A DNA stretch of 39,879 bases from Glaciecola sp. UBA1851 (GTDB lineage: Bacteria > Pseudomonadota > Gammaproteobacteria > Enterobacterales > Alteromonadaceae). A program made the translations under genes and the position numbers. The stretch covers positions 1 to 39,879 of the forward strand of contig DDIL01000188.1 of the NCBI GenBank assembly GCA_002338515.1, written 5' to 3'. The first letter of the stretch is position 1. Each line of letters starts with the position of its first letter. The notes under the pieces are model-generated. The model searched no databases and was not told the origin of the DNA. It worked only from the letters and a program-made list of their open reading frames with translations. Below, piece by piece: positions 32,006 to 39,812 of this stretch.

Positions 32006-33334
32006 GTGAAACTGTTTATGAGTGTCAACCAAGTACAACATTTGAATGAGTTACCCAATAGATATAATTTTATTGAGATAATCAATCAAATTTCACAAAA
32101 AGAAAAACGTTTTAGTCTCATGTTTGTAGACGTTATGCGTTTTTCTGATGTGTCTTCAGCCTATGGTCACGCTGCAGGTGATGAGCTTTTGCTGAAAATA
32201 GTTAATCACATTAGCCATGTGATGTCCTCCTCTATTGCTATAGGCCGCATAAGTGGTGATATATTTGGGCTTGTATTCACAAATGCTATTTCTGAAACAG
32301 CAGTAAGGCTTCAACATACGCGCTTGTGTAACCATTTCAAAACGCCTTTAACAATTTGTGGTACCGCATTTATTGCGGATTTCAACGTTGGTACGGCAAC
32401 CCGTAAAAATCCAGATACCAACATCAACACCATAATATCATTAGCCGAAACGGCACTTAAAAAATCAAAATCAAATAGACATGAAAACCTCACCATATTA
32501 AACGATGACACGCGAGAGAGTACGGGTCGAGGATTAACATTAAAAGCCGATTTAAGACGAGCTATTGTACGGGATGAATTGGAGTTGTTTTTTCAGCCTA
32601 AAGTTAATTTAAATGATTTTTCAATTATTGGTGGCGAATGTCTATTACGTTGGAATCATCCATTAGATGGTATTGTGTTTCCTGGTACGCTATTGCAAGC
32701 GGCTGAATCATACAACATGATGAATGACCTGGGCTATTGGACACTCGAGCAGTCTATAAAGTCAATATCGACACTGAATCAGCATGGATTTGAAAAAACT
32801 ATATCGGTTAATTTATCACCTACTCAATTATACGATCCAATATTAGTACAAAACATAAAATCATTGATAAAGAAATATCAAATCAATCCTAATCACTTAG
32901 AAATAGAATTAACGGAAGATGTGGCATTGTCCAATTCATTGCTAGTGAAGCAGCAACTTGCTCAAATCAATGAAATGGGTGTGGCTATTTCTATGGACGA
33001 TTTTGGGAAAGGTTATTCTAACTTGAGCTTTATTCGAGACTTGAATTTAAGTGCAATTAAAATTGATAAAACATTTGTGCTAGAACTAGAGGCGTCGCCT
33101 GTGAATAGCGCAATTGTGCAAGCAACAAAAGTAATTTGTGATGCCAAAGGCTGTGAAACATATGCTGAAGGGATTGAAACGTTAAGTCAACTGGCCTTGC
33201 TACAAAAAATGGGGATTGATAAAGGACAGGGATTTTTATTTTCAAAAGCAGTGCCAATTGATGTATTCATAGAGCAATTAAATGTTGGTGACTTTTCTCA
33301 CATTCTTTCAAAAAATGCATTGCGCGTTTGTTAA
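32006..33334 (+). CDS. Putative c-di-GMP phosphodiesterase with degenerate GGDEF and intact EAL domain
   Basis: Cytosolic two-domain protein of 442 residues, with no sensor domain or membrane segment. The GGDEF domain (about 15-165) carries SGDIF at 83-87 where an active cyclase has GG(D/E)EF, so cyclase activity is unlikely; it may bind GTP or be structural. The EAL domain (about 178-425) keeps the catalytic set: Glu 211 in ECLLRW, Asn 269 in NLSPTQL, Glu 301 in ELTED, Asp 331-332 in DDFGKGYSN, Lys 352 in IKIDKTF, Glu 388 in AEGIET and the QGFLF motif. Phosphodiesterase activity is therefore expected. GTG 32006 is given; ATG 32018 is an alternative, since AGGA at 31999-32002 is not ideally spaced to either. 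Confidence 0.85.
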   Translation: MKLFMSVNQVQHLNELPNRYNFIEIINQISQKEKRFSLMFVDVMRFSDVSSAYGHAAGDELLLKIVNHISHVMSSSIAIGRISGDIFGLVFTNAISETAVRLQHTRLCNHFKTPLTICGTAFIADFNVGTATRKNPDTNINTIISLAETALKKSKSNRHENLTILNDDTRESTGRGLTLKADLRRAIVRDELELFFQPKVNLNDFSIIGGECLLRWNHPLDGIVFPGTLLQAAESYNMMNDLGYWTLEQSIKSISTLNQHGFEKTISVNLSPTQLYDPILVQNIKSLIKKYQINPNHLEIELTEDVALSNSLLVKQQLAQINEMGVAISMDDFGKGYSNLSFIRDLNLSAIKIDKTFVLELEASPVNSAIVQATKVICDAKGCETYAEGIETLSQLALLQKMGIDKGQGFLFSKAVPIDVFIEQLNVGDFSHILSKNALRVC

Positions 33335-33512
33335 TCTTATTCTAATAATTCTACTTTTCACTTTTTCTAACTGAGTTCCTAAGCTAATTTCGATATAATA
33401 ACAATATTACTAATCTCATATAGCTACCCACGTCATTTAATATCGCGATAATAAATGAACTTATTTTACGAAAAGTTGATTTAGTGGGGTGGTCACGTAA
33501 TAGGAAAATCAG

Positions 33513-34571
33513 TTGAATCACAGTCTTAAAACCTGCCAAACCTTTGATGAAACACAAATAATTAATTTGATTAAAAAGGATTATTTAGATTTTTGTTTAC
33601 AGTATGATGTATCAGAACATCGATTTGAGTTTTCTGTTATAGCTGACAATAACTTGAATACATCCATGCATATTCTTGGTAACGGTATACTGGGTATCAA
33701 CCTGGATAGTACAGATGAAAACGCTAAAAGTATCGTGTTGTCATGTGGCGTACATGGTAACGAAACCGCGCCAATTGAAATATGTAATGATTTGGTTAAT
33801 GCCTTCACTCATGGTCAATTAACCACGCCTCATCGAATACTTTTTATTTTCGGAAATATACCATCAATGCTAATAGCTGAAAGGTTTGTTGAAGAAAATT
33901 TGAATCGTCTATTCAGTTACGAACTACCAATAAAAACAAATGAAGGTGCACGTGCAAAAGAGTTAATGGATTCGGTGGACAGTTTCTTTAGCGATGCAAA
34001 AGACGGTCGTTATCACTATGATTTACATACCGCTATTAGGCCTTCAAAAAATGAAAAATTTGCGGTTTATCCTTTTTTGCATGGTAAGCCATACAGCAAG
34101 TCACAATTAGCTTTCTTATCGTGCTGCGATGTCAATACTATTTTGCTGTCTCAATCACCCACAACGACGTTTAGTTATTTTTCATCCGTTAACTATAATG
34201 CTCACGCTTTTACCGTCGAACTCGGTAAGGTCATGCCTTTTGGTAAAAATGATATGAGTAAATTTAATGCAGTGAGGAGCAGCTTAATAAACTTAATCAC
34301 GGAAAAACATCTTACGCTTCCAGCGTATGAAGCATGCCCCATTGAAGTCTATCAAGTGAATCAAGTGATTAATAAACAACAAGAAGATTTTGCGCTGCAC
34401 TTTAGCGACTCTCTAGCTAATTTTGAAAGTTTCAAAAAAGATGATGTGTTAGCAAGTGAAACTGGGAAAGTATATAAAGCTAAAGTAGACGGAGAGGCAG
34501 TTGTGTTTCCTAATGCAAATGTTGCCATTGGCCAACGAGCTATTTTGACCGTTGTGCCACATAAAATCTAA
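33513..34571 (+). CDS. astE: Succinylglutamate desuccinylase/aspartoacylase-family protein (AstE-like)
   Basis: AstE hydrolyses N-succinylglutamate to succinate and glutamate, the last step of the arginine succinyltransferase pathway. This 352-residue zinc hydrolase shows the metal ligands His 81 and Glu 84 in CGVHGNETAP, His 172 in DLHTAIR, and a catalytic-type Glu 236 in TVELGK, in the order seen in the M14/AstE-AspA family. It is about 30 residues longer than E. coli AstE. The other ast genes are not in this window, so AstE naming rests on similarity. TTG is the start, supported by TAGGAAAA seven bases before it. The HIT-like gene follows after 13 bp. Confidence 0.85.
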   Translation: MNHSLKTCQTFDETQIINLIKKDYLDFCLQYDVSEHRFEFSVIADNNLNTSMHILGNGILGINLDSTDENAKSIVLSCGVHGNETAPIEICNDLVNAFTHGQLTTPHRILFIFGNIPSMLIAERFVEENLNRLFSYELPIKTNEGARAKELMDSVDSFFSDAKDGRYHYDLHTAIRPSKNEKFAVYPFLHGKPYSKSQLAFLSCCDVNTILLSQSPTTTFSYFSSVNYNAHAFTVELGKVMPFGKNDMSKFNAVRSSLINLITEKHLTLPAYEACPIEVYQVNQVINKQQEDFALHFSDSLANFESFKKDDVLASETGKVYKAKVDGEAVVFPNANVAIGQRAILTVVPHKI

Positions 34572-34584
34572 GGGAAATACATAC

Positions 34585-35028
34585 ATGCAGTTTGAATTAG
34601 ATGAAAGACTAAAAGCGGACACGATATTGTTAGCCTCTATTTTAGAATATAAAATATTGTTAAATAAAGACAGCCGTTTCCCTTGGATAATTCTGGTACC
34701 TATAGTTAATGGGTTAAGTGAAATGCATCATCTATCTTATGACATACAAGCAAACTATTTGAAAGTTTCTAATTTAATGAGTAAGGTGCTCGACCATATT
34801 TATTCTCCGCATAAAATCAATATTGCTAGCCTTGGAAATATTGTGAAACAATTGCACATACATCATGTAGCACGATTTGAGTATGATGAAGCTTGGCCGG
34901 GTCCAATTTGGGGAGTAGGGCAAGCAATACCCTACTCACAAACAGAACTAGAACACACCTGCCACCTTTTTAAAAAAACAATTGAAGATATAAACCAAGG
35001 AGAATTAAATGTTAATTACCACAACTAA
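34585..35028 (+). CDS. HIT-like (histidine triad) domain protein with partial triad
   Basis: A 147-residue protein of the HIT-like fold (nucleotide hydrolases/transferases such as Ap4A hydrolase). Seen: the N-terminal FELDERLKADTILL, RFPWIILVPIVNG around 31-43, and the site motif QLHIHHVARFEYDEAWPGPIWG near 89-110. The triad reads H91-I-H93-H-V95, so the third histidine of the usual H-x-H-x-H is Val; several members with WPGPIWG-type tails look like this. ATG 34585 is chosen because AGGGAA is spaced 8 bases before it; an upstream frame start would lie inside astE. Its 3' end overlaps the ybjQ-like gene by 20 bp. The substrate is unknown. Confidence 0.82.
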   Translation: MQFELDERLKADTILLASILEYKILLNKDSRFPWIILVPIVNGLSEMHHLSYDIQANYLKVSNLMSKVLDHIYSPHKINIASLGNIVKQLHIHHVARFEYDEAWPGPIWGVGQAIPYSQTELEHTCHLFKKTIEDINQGELNVNYHN

Positions 35029-35332
35029 TAGTGTAGAAGGAAAGTCAATCGAGGCGTATTACGGTGTTGTAATTGGTGAAGCAATTATGGGCGCAAATGT
35101 GTTTAAAGATTTATTTGCTTCAATAAGAGATATTGTTGGTGGGCGCTCTGGAAGTTATGAAGCAGAATTAACCAAAGCTAGAAAAGTCGCATTTGATGAG
35201 ATATCGCGAGAAGCGTCGATGTTAGGTGCAAATGCTATTGTGGGAGTTGACCTTGATTACGAAGTAGTGGGTCAAAATGGTAGCATGCTAATGGTCAGTA
35301 TTAGTGGAACAGCTGTAAAAATTAGTGATTAA
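35009..35332 (+). CDS. ybjQ: YbjQ-family protein (UPF0145, putative heavy-metal-binding domain)
   Basis: A 107-residue, cytoplasmic member of the YbjQ/UPF0145 family, which forms a pentameric beta barrel; metal binding is only proposed. Seen: ITTTNSVEGKSIEAYYGVV at the N-terminus, GEAIMGANVFKDLFASIRDI around 23-42, GGRSGSYEAELTKARKVAF, and the strand LGANAIVGVDLDYEVVG near 72-88, all matching YbjQ. There are no Cys or obvious ligand clusters. AAGGAG precedes the ATG within the end of the HIT-like gene, so the two are coupled. A weak bidirectional terminator separates it from DUF2897. Confidence 0.93.
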   Translation: MLITTTNSVEGKSIEAYYGVVIGEAIMGANVFKDLFASIRDIVGGRSGSYEAELTKARKVAFDEISREASMLGANAIVGVDLDYEVVGQNGSMLMVSISGTAVKISD

Positions 35333-35358
35333 GTACCTATATTGAATAGTTAGAAAAT

Positions 35359-35380
35359 GGCGTTATAGAGTAATAACGCC
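35359..35380. terminator. Hairpin between ybjQ and the opposing DUF2897 gene
   Basis: GGCGTTAT (35359-35366) and ATAACGCC (35373-35380) form an 8-bp stem with a 6-base loop, followed on the plus strand by TTTAACAATTTATTT. It sits between convergent stops, so it may end transcripts from both sides, but the T runs are short. Confidence 0.55.
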
Positions 35381-35398
35381 TTTAACAATTTATTTAAC

Positions 35399-35578
35399 TT
35401 AAATTAGGCTCGATGGTTCGTCGTCATCATCGTCTGACTTTTTATCGTTTTTACTTTTTTCATAGCTGTCGGGAAAAACAAAGTCTTTATTGCTTTGTTT
35501 AAGTAACATGATATTACTAATAAGTATTCCGAAAATAACGACAACTATAAAGATTATCCAACCAATACTGAGTCCCAT
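35399..35578 (-). CDS. DUF2897 family small membrane protein
   Basis: A 59-residue protein, read by translating the minus strand. It starts MGLSIGWIIFIVVVIFGILI, one N-terminal transmembrane helix (about 4-27) ending at SNIMLLKQ, followed by a polar tail with KSKNDKKSDDDDDEPSS near the C-terminus. This matches the DUF2897 pattern (short N-out helix, then a LLKQSNK-like basic junction) known from Alteromonadales and Vibrionales; function unknown. A clear AGGAG lies before the ATG. The 198 bp upstream to the M15 peptidase gene holds no other gene I can support. Confidence 0.8.
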   Translation of the reverse strand: MGLSIGWIIFIVVVIFGILISNIMLLKQSNKDFVFPDSYEKSKNDKKSDDDDDEPSSLI

Positions 35579-35776
35579 ATGATACTCCTAGGGTTAGTGC
35601 ATTTATGTGTGATGATTTATTTAAGAACACACGTATAATGCGGTAATACTAACTAGTTGTCACCTTATATTTTTTATGTGAATTCTAGAGAGTGTTGACT
35701 TTTTCTGTACAATTTTACGGGAGCTTGTTTGTTGTTTAGGCTTGATCAAGGTGATTTAAGTGAATGAATGATTTAC

Positions 35777-36448
35777 TCACGCTTTTCCCTTGTTAAGCGT
35801 ATAACGATACACTAACTCAGGTAGCATCTTAAGCACGGTTTCTTTCCCTAAAAGCTCACTGCGTTCCAAGTGGTTATATAATTCTGCAATATCAAAATCA
35901 TTTTCAATTGATATAGCTAATTTTTTGAACGACATGTGCCAAGGCTCTTTCGCTACACCACCTACAAATTTTGCATAGGGGAAATAAAATCCAAAGTGTT
36001 CTGCATTGTTAACAATCCAAGTATTCAAGCGTCCACATACACCGTTAGGTTCATATTCGCTTGGTACCAATTGAAAATCATGATTTATTGCTTCAACAGA
36101 AGCTTTATCGTAAACATCAAAATCGGTACCCCAATGATGACGACTTGCACCAGGCAGCGCTGACCAAAGCATAATTGCATGTACTTTTTGCTCGTCACTT
36201 AATTCTTCGTGATTTAGCTGTGTGTTTGACAAAGAATATAGTGGTAACTCGCCACCGAATTTTCTATTCCAAATAGACAATTGCTTGTCAAAGTTTCGAT
36301 AGCTACTACAAATTTGAATATCTACACTATCAGCCTTCGCTGCTTTCTGCATATTTAAGAACGGCTCAACTACCGTTTCATGTATAAAGTGACCATTGCC
36401 AACTGCAACAAGTTTATTATCATCAATGCCTAAAGTGAGTGCGCTCAT
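35777..36448 (-). CDS. M15-family D-alanyl-D-alanine carboxypeptidase-like protein (VanY type)
   Basis: A zinc peptidase of the VanY (M15) type, 223 residues. The metal-site motif SRHHWGTDFDVYD (residues 102-114) supplies His 104 and Asp 111, and EPWHMSF (168-174) supplies Glu 168 and His 171, the expected ligands and catalytic base; QICSSYRNFDKQ near 45-56 is also typical. There is no signal peptide or membrane segment, so the protein may be cytoplasmic or exported otherwise; a cell-wall role is by family only. Its ATG overlaps the dapE stop by four bases (ATGA). It sits last in the ACT-arsC-dapE run. Confidence 0.88.
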   Translation of the reverse strand: MSALTLGIDDNKLVAVGNGHFIHETVVEPFLNMQKAAKADSVDIQICSSYRNFDKQLSIWNRKFGGELPLYSLSNTQLNHEELSDEQKVHAIMLWSALPGASRHHWGTDFDVYDKASVEAINHDFQLVPSEYEPNGVCGRLNTWIVNNAEHFGFYFPYAKFVGGVAKEPWHMSFKKLAISIENDFDIAELYNHLERSELLGKETVLKMLPELVYRYTLNKGKA

Positions 36449-37590
36449 GCTAAAAGTTTTTTCAGTATTTTGTAATATATAAGTTCAAGTGTTTTCACAT
36501 TTTCTATGTTTACACACTCATTAATTTGATGAATGGTATTATTTTCGGGTCCTAATTCCACAACTTGAGCACCAGTAGGTGCAATAAAACGACCATCTGA
36601 CGTACCACCTGCAGTAGATAGTTTGGTATCAATATTGGTTACGTCTTTTATCGCTTCGACACAGGCCTCAACTAAACTTCCTTCTGGTGTTAAAAATGGT
36701 AGTCCATTGTAGGTCCACTTAATGTCATAATTTACTTTATGCTTGGATAATATTTCTTCCACTCTATTGGTAAGCTCTTGCGCCGTCACTTCAGTAGAAT
36801 ATCTAAAATTGAATACCATGTGAATGCTTCCTGGAACAACATTAGTTGCGCCAGTACCAGCATTAATATTAGAAACCTGCATACTGGTTGCTGGGAAAAA
36901 GGCATTTCCTTCATCCCAGTGTGTGGCGGTTAATTCAGCTAAAACTGGGCCTGCTGCGTGTATAGGGTTATTAACCAGATGAGGGTAGGCAACGTGACCT
37001 TGTTTTCCAAAAATGGTTAAATCGGCTGTTAAAGAGCCTCTTCGTCCATTTTTTACCGTATCACCGGTTTTGGTTGTGCTTGAAGGCTCGCCAACAATAC
37101 AATAGTCAATTTTTTCATTTCTTTTCTCTAAAGTATCAATGACTCTAGTCGTACCATTAATAAAGGGGCCTTCTTCATCACTTGTTATCAGAAAAGCGAT
37201 TGATCCTTTATGATTGGGATAATCCTTAACAAAATTCTTTGTTGCTACTAGCATAGCCGCTAACGATGCTTTCATATCAGCTGTACCGCGACCAAATAAG
37301 AAACCATCTTTTTCAGTAGGAGTGAAAGGGTTAAATAGCCATTTGTCTATTGGGCCTGTTGGAACAACATCAGTGTGCCCAGCAAAACAAAATACTGGAC
37401 CTGAACTTCCTTTTCGTGCCCATAAATTTGTCGTATCTTCAAACACCATGCTTTCACAATTAAATCCAATAGGTTGGAGTAAAGACTGCATAAACGCTTG
37501 GCAGCCAGCATCATCAGGTGTGATAGAAGCTTTTTCTACTAATAATTTAGTAATATCAATAACATTATTTGAGTCCAAAGTGGGCCTCAT
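36445..37590 (-). CDS. dapE: Succinyl-diaminopimelate desuccinylase
   Basis: Removes succinate from N-succinyl-LL-2,6-diaminopimelate, a step in lysine and peptidoglycan precursor synthesis. The 381-residue M20 zinc enzyme has His 72 in AGHTDVVPTGP, Asp 105 in GRGTADMKAS, the Glu-Glu pair 139-140 in SDEEGPFINGT, Glu 168 in CIVGEPSS, the dimerisation domain with GRRGSLTADLTIFGKQGHVAYPH (shown in part), and a late zinc His in NTIHQINECV. ATG 37590 is chosen by comparison with E. coli DapE; an upstream start at 37623 would lie further into yffB. The two genes overlap by 26 bp. The M15 peptidase follows with an ATGA overlap. Confidence 0.95.
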   Translation of the reverse strand: MRPTLDSNNVIDITKLLVEKASITPDDAGCQAFMQSLLQPIGFNCESMVFEDTTNLWARKGSSGPVFCFAGHTDVVPTGPIDKWLFNPFTPTEKDGFLFGRGTADMKASLAAMLVATKNFVKDYPNHKGSIAFLITSDEEGPFINGTTRVIDTLEKRNEKIDYCIVGEPSSTTKTGDTVKNGRRGSLTADLTIFGKQGHVAYPHLVNNPIHAAGPVLAELTATHWDEGNAFFPATSMQVSNINAGTGATNVVPGSIHMVFNFRYSTEVTAQELTNRVEEILSKHKVNYDIKWTYNGLPFLTPEGSLVEACVEAIKDVTNIDTKLSTAGGTSDGRFIAPTGAQVVELGPENNTIHQINECVNIENVKTLELIYYKILKKLLA

Positions 37591-37915
37591 ATTGCTCAGC
37601 TTTAAAGCCAATAAGTATGCCATTCGACGTCTTTAGTATAGGACGCTTTATCATTGAAGCATGGTCATTCAATAGCGCTAGTGCGTTATCTTCGTTTAAG
37701 CTAGATTTTATCGTGTCGTCTAACTTTCTATAGGTGGTACCGCGTTTATTTACCACTGTATCTAAACCAAGCGCTTCTATAGCTATTTTAATAACATCAG
37801 TGGGTACACCTTGTTTTTTATAGTCATGAAAATCATAATCTATATTATGTTCACTTAACCATTTTCTAGCTTTTTTAATCGTGTCGCAATTGGGAATGCC
37901 ATACATTGTTGTCAT
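37565..37915 (-). CDS. yffB: ArsC-family (Spx/MgsR-like) reductase, YffB type
   Basis: A 116-residue thioredoxin-fold protein of the ArsC/YffB family. E. coli YffB has been described as a glutathione-dependent reductase-like protein; its cellular substrate is unclear. Seen: MYGIPNCDTIKKARKWLSEH with one cysteine (CDTIKKA, not CxxC), HDYKKQGVPTD, NKRGTTYRKLDD near 57-68, and the cis-Pro-like IKRPILKTSNG near 91-101. ATG 37915 matches the YffB start and has GGAA eight bases before it; a longer start at 37972 would overlap the upstream ACT gene by 23 bp. yffB next to dapE is a conserved pairing. Confidence 0.9.
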   Translation of the reverse strand: MTTMYGIPNCDTIKKARKWLSEHNIDYDFHDYKKQGVPTDVIKIAIEALGLDTVVNKRGTTYRKLDDTIKSSLNEDNALALLNDHASMIKRPILKTSNGILIGFKAEQYEAHFGLK

Positions 37916-37949
37916 TAAGTTTGTTCCATTAATTTGAGGAAGATTTTGA

Positions 37950-38333
37950 TTAATTAGTAAATTGATAGCCATCTTTAACTAGCGCTTGTTTTGCAATGTC
38001 GAGTTGAGATTGTTTTACCAATACAAAATCGGTATCAAAAGTAGAAAGTACAAAAATGCTTACTTTCGCTTCAGCCAACACGCTACTAATTTGCGACATT
38101 ATTCCAACTAAACTCAAGCTTAAAGGACCTAATACTTCTAATACTCGCCAATCAAAATCGGTTTCTATAGCGGGTAGGGATACAGATTGTGGTAAAACTA
38201 CAGAGAGTTCATCTGGCGTTTTACCGATAAAATACACACTACAATCAAATACTGATTTTGGGATTGTAGCATTTGCCTCAAGACTATGAATCGCAAAAGT
38301 CTCGTTTAGCACTTTTAGTGTTTGCTTGGGCAT
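37950..38333 (-). CDS. ACT-domain protein
   Basis: A 127-residue protein with a CASTOR/aspartokinase-like ACT region. Seen: an N-terminal strand-helix (TLKVLNETFAIHSLEANAT), FDCSVYFIGKTPDELSVVLP near 29-48, and the ACT core WRVLEVLGPLSLSLVGIMSQ around 62-81, followed by SSVLAEAKVSIFVLSTFDTDFVLV and the helix SQLDIAKQALVKDG. It could bind an amino acid. It is first in the minus-strand run ahead of yffB, dapE and the M15 peptidase. GGAAGAAC upstream of the ATG is its ribosome-binding site. The gap to divergent patatin carries a strong dyad. Confidence 0.87.
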   Translation of the reverse strand: MPKQTLKVLNETFAIHSLEANATIPKSVFDCSVYFIGKTPDELSVVLPQSVSLPAIETDFDWRVLEVLGPLSLSLVGIMSQISSVLAEAKVSIFVLSTFDTDFVLVKQSQLDIAKQALVKDGYQFTN

Positions 38334-38465
38334 TGTTCTTCCAGAAATTAATTTGACAGGACTAAGATAATTAATGAATCAATAACGTATTAAGTATCCT
38401 AAGATTTGTCATTATTTTACATCAATAGTTATGACTTCTCTAACTAAACGCCGTGTTAAAGATAA

Positions 38466-38502
38466 TTATTCTGTTTATTTGTATAACAAACAAACAGAAT
38501 AA
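38466..38502. repeat. 17-bp near-perfect dyad between the ACT and patatin genes
   Basis: TTATTCTGTTTATTTGT (38466-38482) and ACAAACAAACAGAATAA (38486-38502) are complementary at 16 of 17 positions, with the loop ATA. The centre reads TTGTATAACAA, like a TTGTATACAA-type regulator site. There is no T run on either side. The rest of the 252-bp gap is AT-rich and holds no gene I can support. Confidence 0.65.
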
Positions 38503-38585
38503 CAGTGTATTAATTAGTTTGATTTGTAATTCTTAACTCTTTTATTAATAATTATCAATTAACTATTAGATTACTATATTTTTCT

Positions 38586-39653
38586 ATGCCGCCACTTTCA
38601 TTTTATGCAGGCTCGACTGCACTTAAAACTATCCAAAATAATGGTATTTCTGCTGATATGTTCTCTGCAATATTAGGCGCAAGCGGAGGACCAAAATGGT
38701 TTGTATTAACGGGTTTAGATAAAGTGCTTTTTAATGATTTTTTGCATTCTTCCAATAATCATATTGATATTATTGGTAGTTCTGTGGGGGCATTTAGAGC
38801 AAGTTGTTTTATGCAGGAAGATCCGGGCGCTGCTATTAATCGATTGGCAGAAGCTTATTCTAAAACAGTGTATTCTGACAAGCCTAGTGCAGAAGAAATA
38901 ACCGAAAAAGGCATTGAATTACTGTATTATATGATGGGGCCAAACGGTGTTAAAGAGGCGCTAGAAGCTGTAAATAAAACTGCTCATATTATCATTGCAC
39001 GATGTCATGGATTGACCTCTTATGAAAGTAAGGTCAAACAATTTGCTGGCTTAGCGATTGCTGCAGGACGCAATGCGATTAGTAGAAAGAAACTAGAAAA
39101 AAGCTTTACTCGCTTAATCATGTCGACAAATCATAAAGGGCTCAGTTTTAGTGAGAAAGTAAATATAAAGACTGAGCAAGCTGTTTTAAACAAAGATAAC
39201 TATTTGGATGCTCTTATGGCTTCGGGCTCCATTCCAGCAGTAATAAAGGGAGTGAGGAATTTAGCTGGAGTGAAAAAAGGCATGTTTAGGGATGGCGGCA
39301 TAATTGATTATCATTTTGATATGAGAATTAATACTCCAAAACTTGTTTTGTATCCTCATTTTTACTCTAAAATAACCCCCGGTTGGTTTGACAAGTCCAT
39401 TAAGTCTAGGCAATGTCACCCCGCTAGTTACGACAATGTTCTATTGGTTGCCCCTAGTGAAGAGTTTGTCTCAACATTACCTTATTCAAAAATCCCAGAT
39501 AGGAAAGACTTTGAAACTATGGCAGCGGAACAAAGGCAAAGTTATTGGGAAACGGTAATTTCTGAATCGGATAGATTGGCAGAACATTTTTTTAAAGTAA
39601 TTAATAGCCCTAATCCAAGTCAATATATAAAACCCATAAACCTTAAAAGATAG
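38586..39653 (+). CDS. Patatin-like phospholipase-family protein
   Basis: A patatin-fold serine hydrolase of 355 residues without a signal peptide. The oxyanion loop is GASGGPKW (31-38), the nucleophile elbow is GSSVGAF with Ser 66, and the catalytic Asp is 236 in GMFRDGGIIDYH, so a Ser-Asp dyad is complete. The wording SFYAGSTALKTIQNNG is typical of a bacterial subfamily of unknown substrate; phospholipase activity is inferred from the fold. No clear ribosome-binding site precedes the first ATG, although the protein begins where relatives do. A tRNA-Val gene follows at 39718. Confidence 0.88.
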   Translation: MPPLSFYAGSTALKTIQNNGISADMFSAILGASGGPKWFVLTGLDKVLFNDFLHSSNNHIDIIGSSVGAFRASCFMQEDPGAAINRLAEAYSKTVYSDKPSAEEITEKGIELLYYMMGPNGVKEALEAVNKTAHIIIARCHGLTSYESKVKQFAGLAIAAGRNAISRKKLEKSFTRLIMSTNHKGLSFSEKVNIKTEQAVLNKDNYLDALMASGSIPAVIKGVRNLAGVKKGMFRDGGIIDYHFDMRINTPKLVLYPHFYSKITPGWFDKSIKSRQCHPASYDNVLLVAPSEEFVSTLPYSKIPDRKDFETMAAEQRQSYWETVISESDRLAEHFFKVINSPNPSQYIKPINLKR

Positions 39654-39664
39654 TTAAAAACCAC

Positions 39665-39692
39665 TTGCGTATACCGGTTTGCATGGTAAACT
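39665..39692 (+). promoter_or_regulatory. Candidate promoter of tRNA-Val
   Basis: TTGCGT (39665-39670) and TAAACT (39687-39692) are spaced by 16 bp and followed by the GC-rich discriminator ACGCGCCGC, a pattern typical of stable-RNA promoters. It fits a start about 18 bp before the mature tRNA. Confidence 0.5.
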
Positions 39693-39717
39693 ACGCGCCG
39701 CTTATCAGAAGCAATAT

Positions 39718-39794
<77 letters not shown>

Positions 39795-39812
39795 CTGTTT
39801 TAAAATTATTCG

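Noticed and set aside
33441..33450. 10-bp palindrome TATCGCGATA upstream of astE
   Set aside because: A short palindrome expected by chance at moderate frequency; no supporting context.
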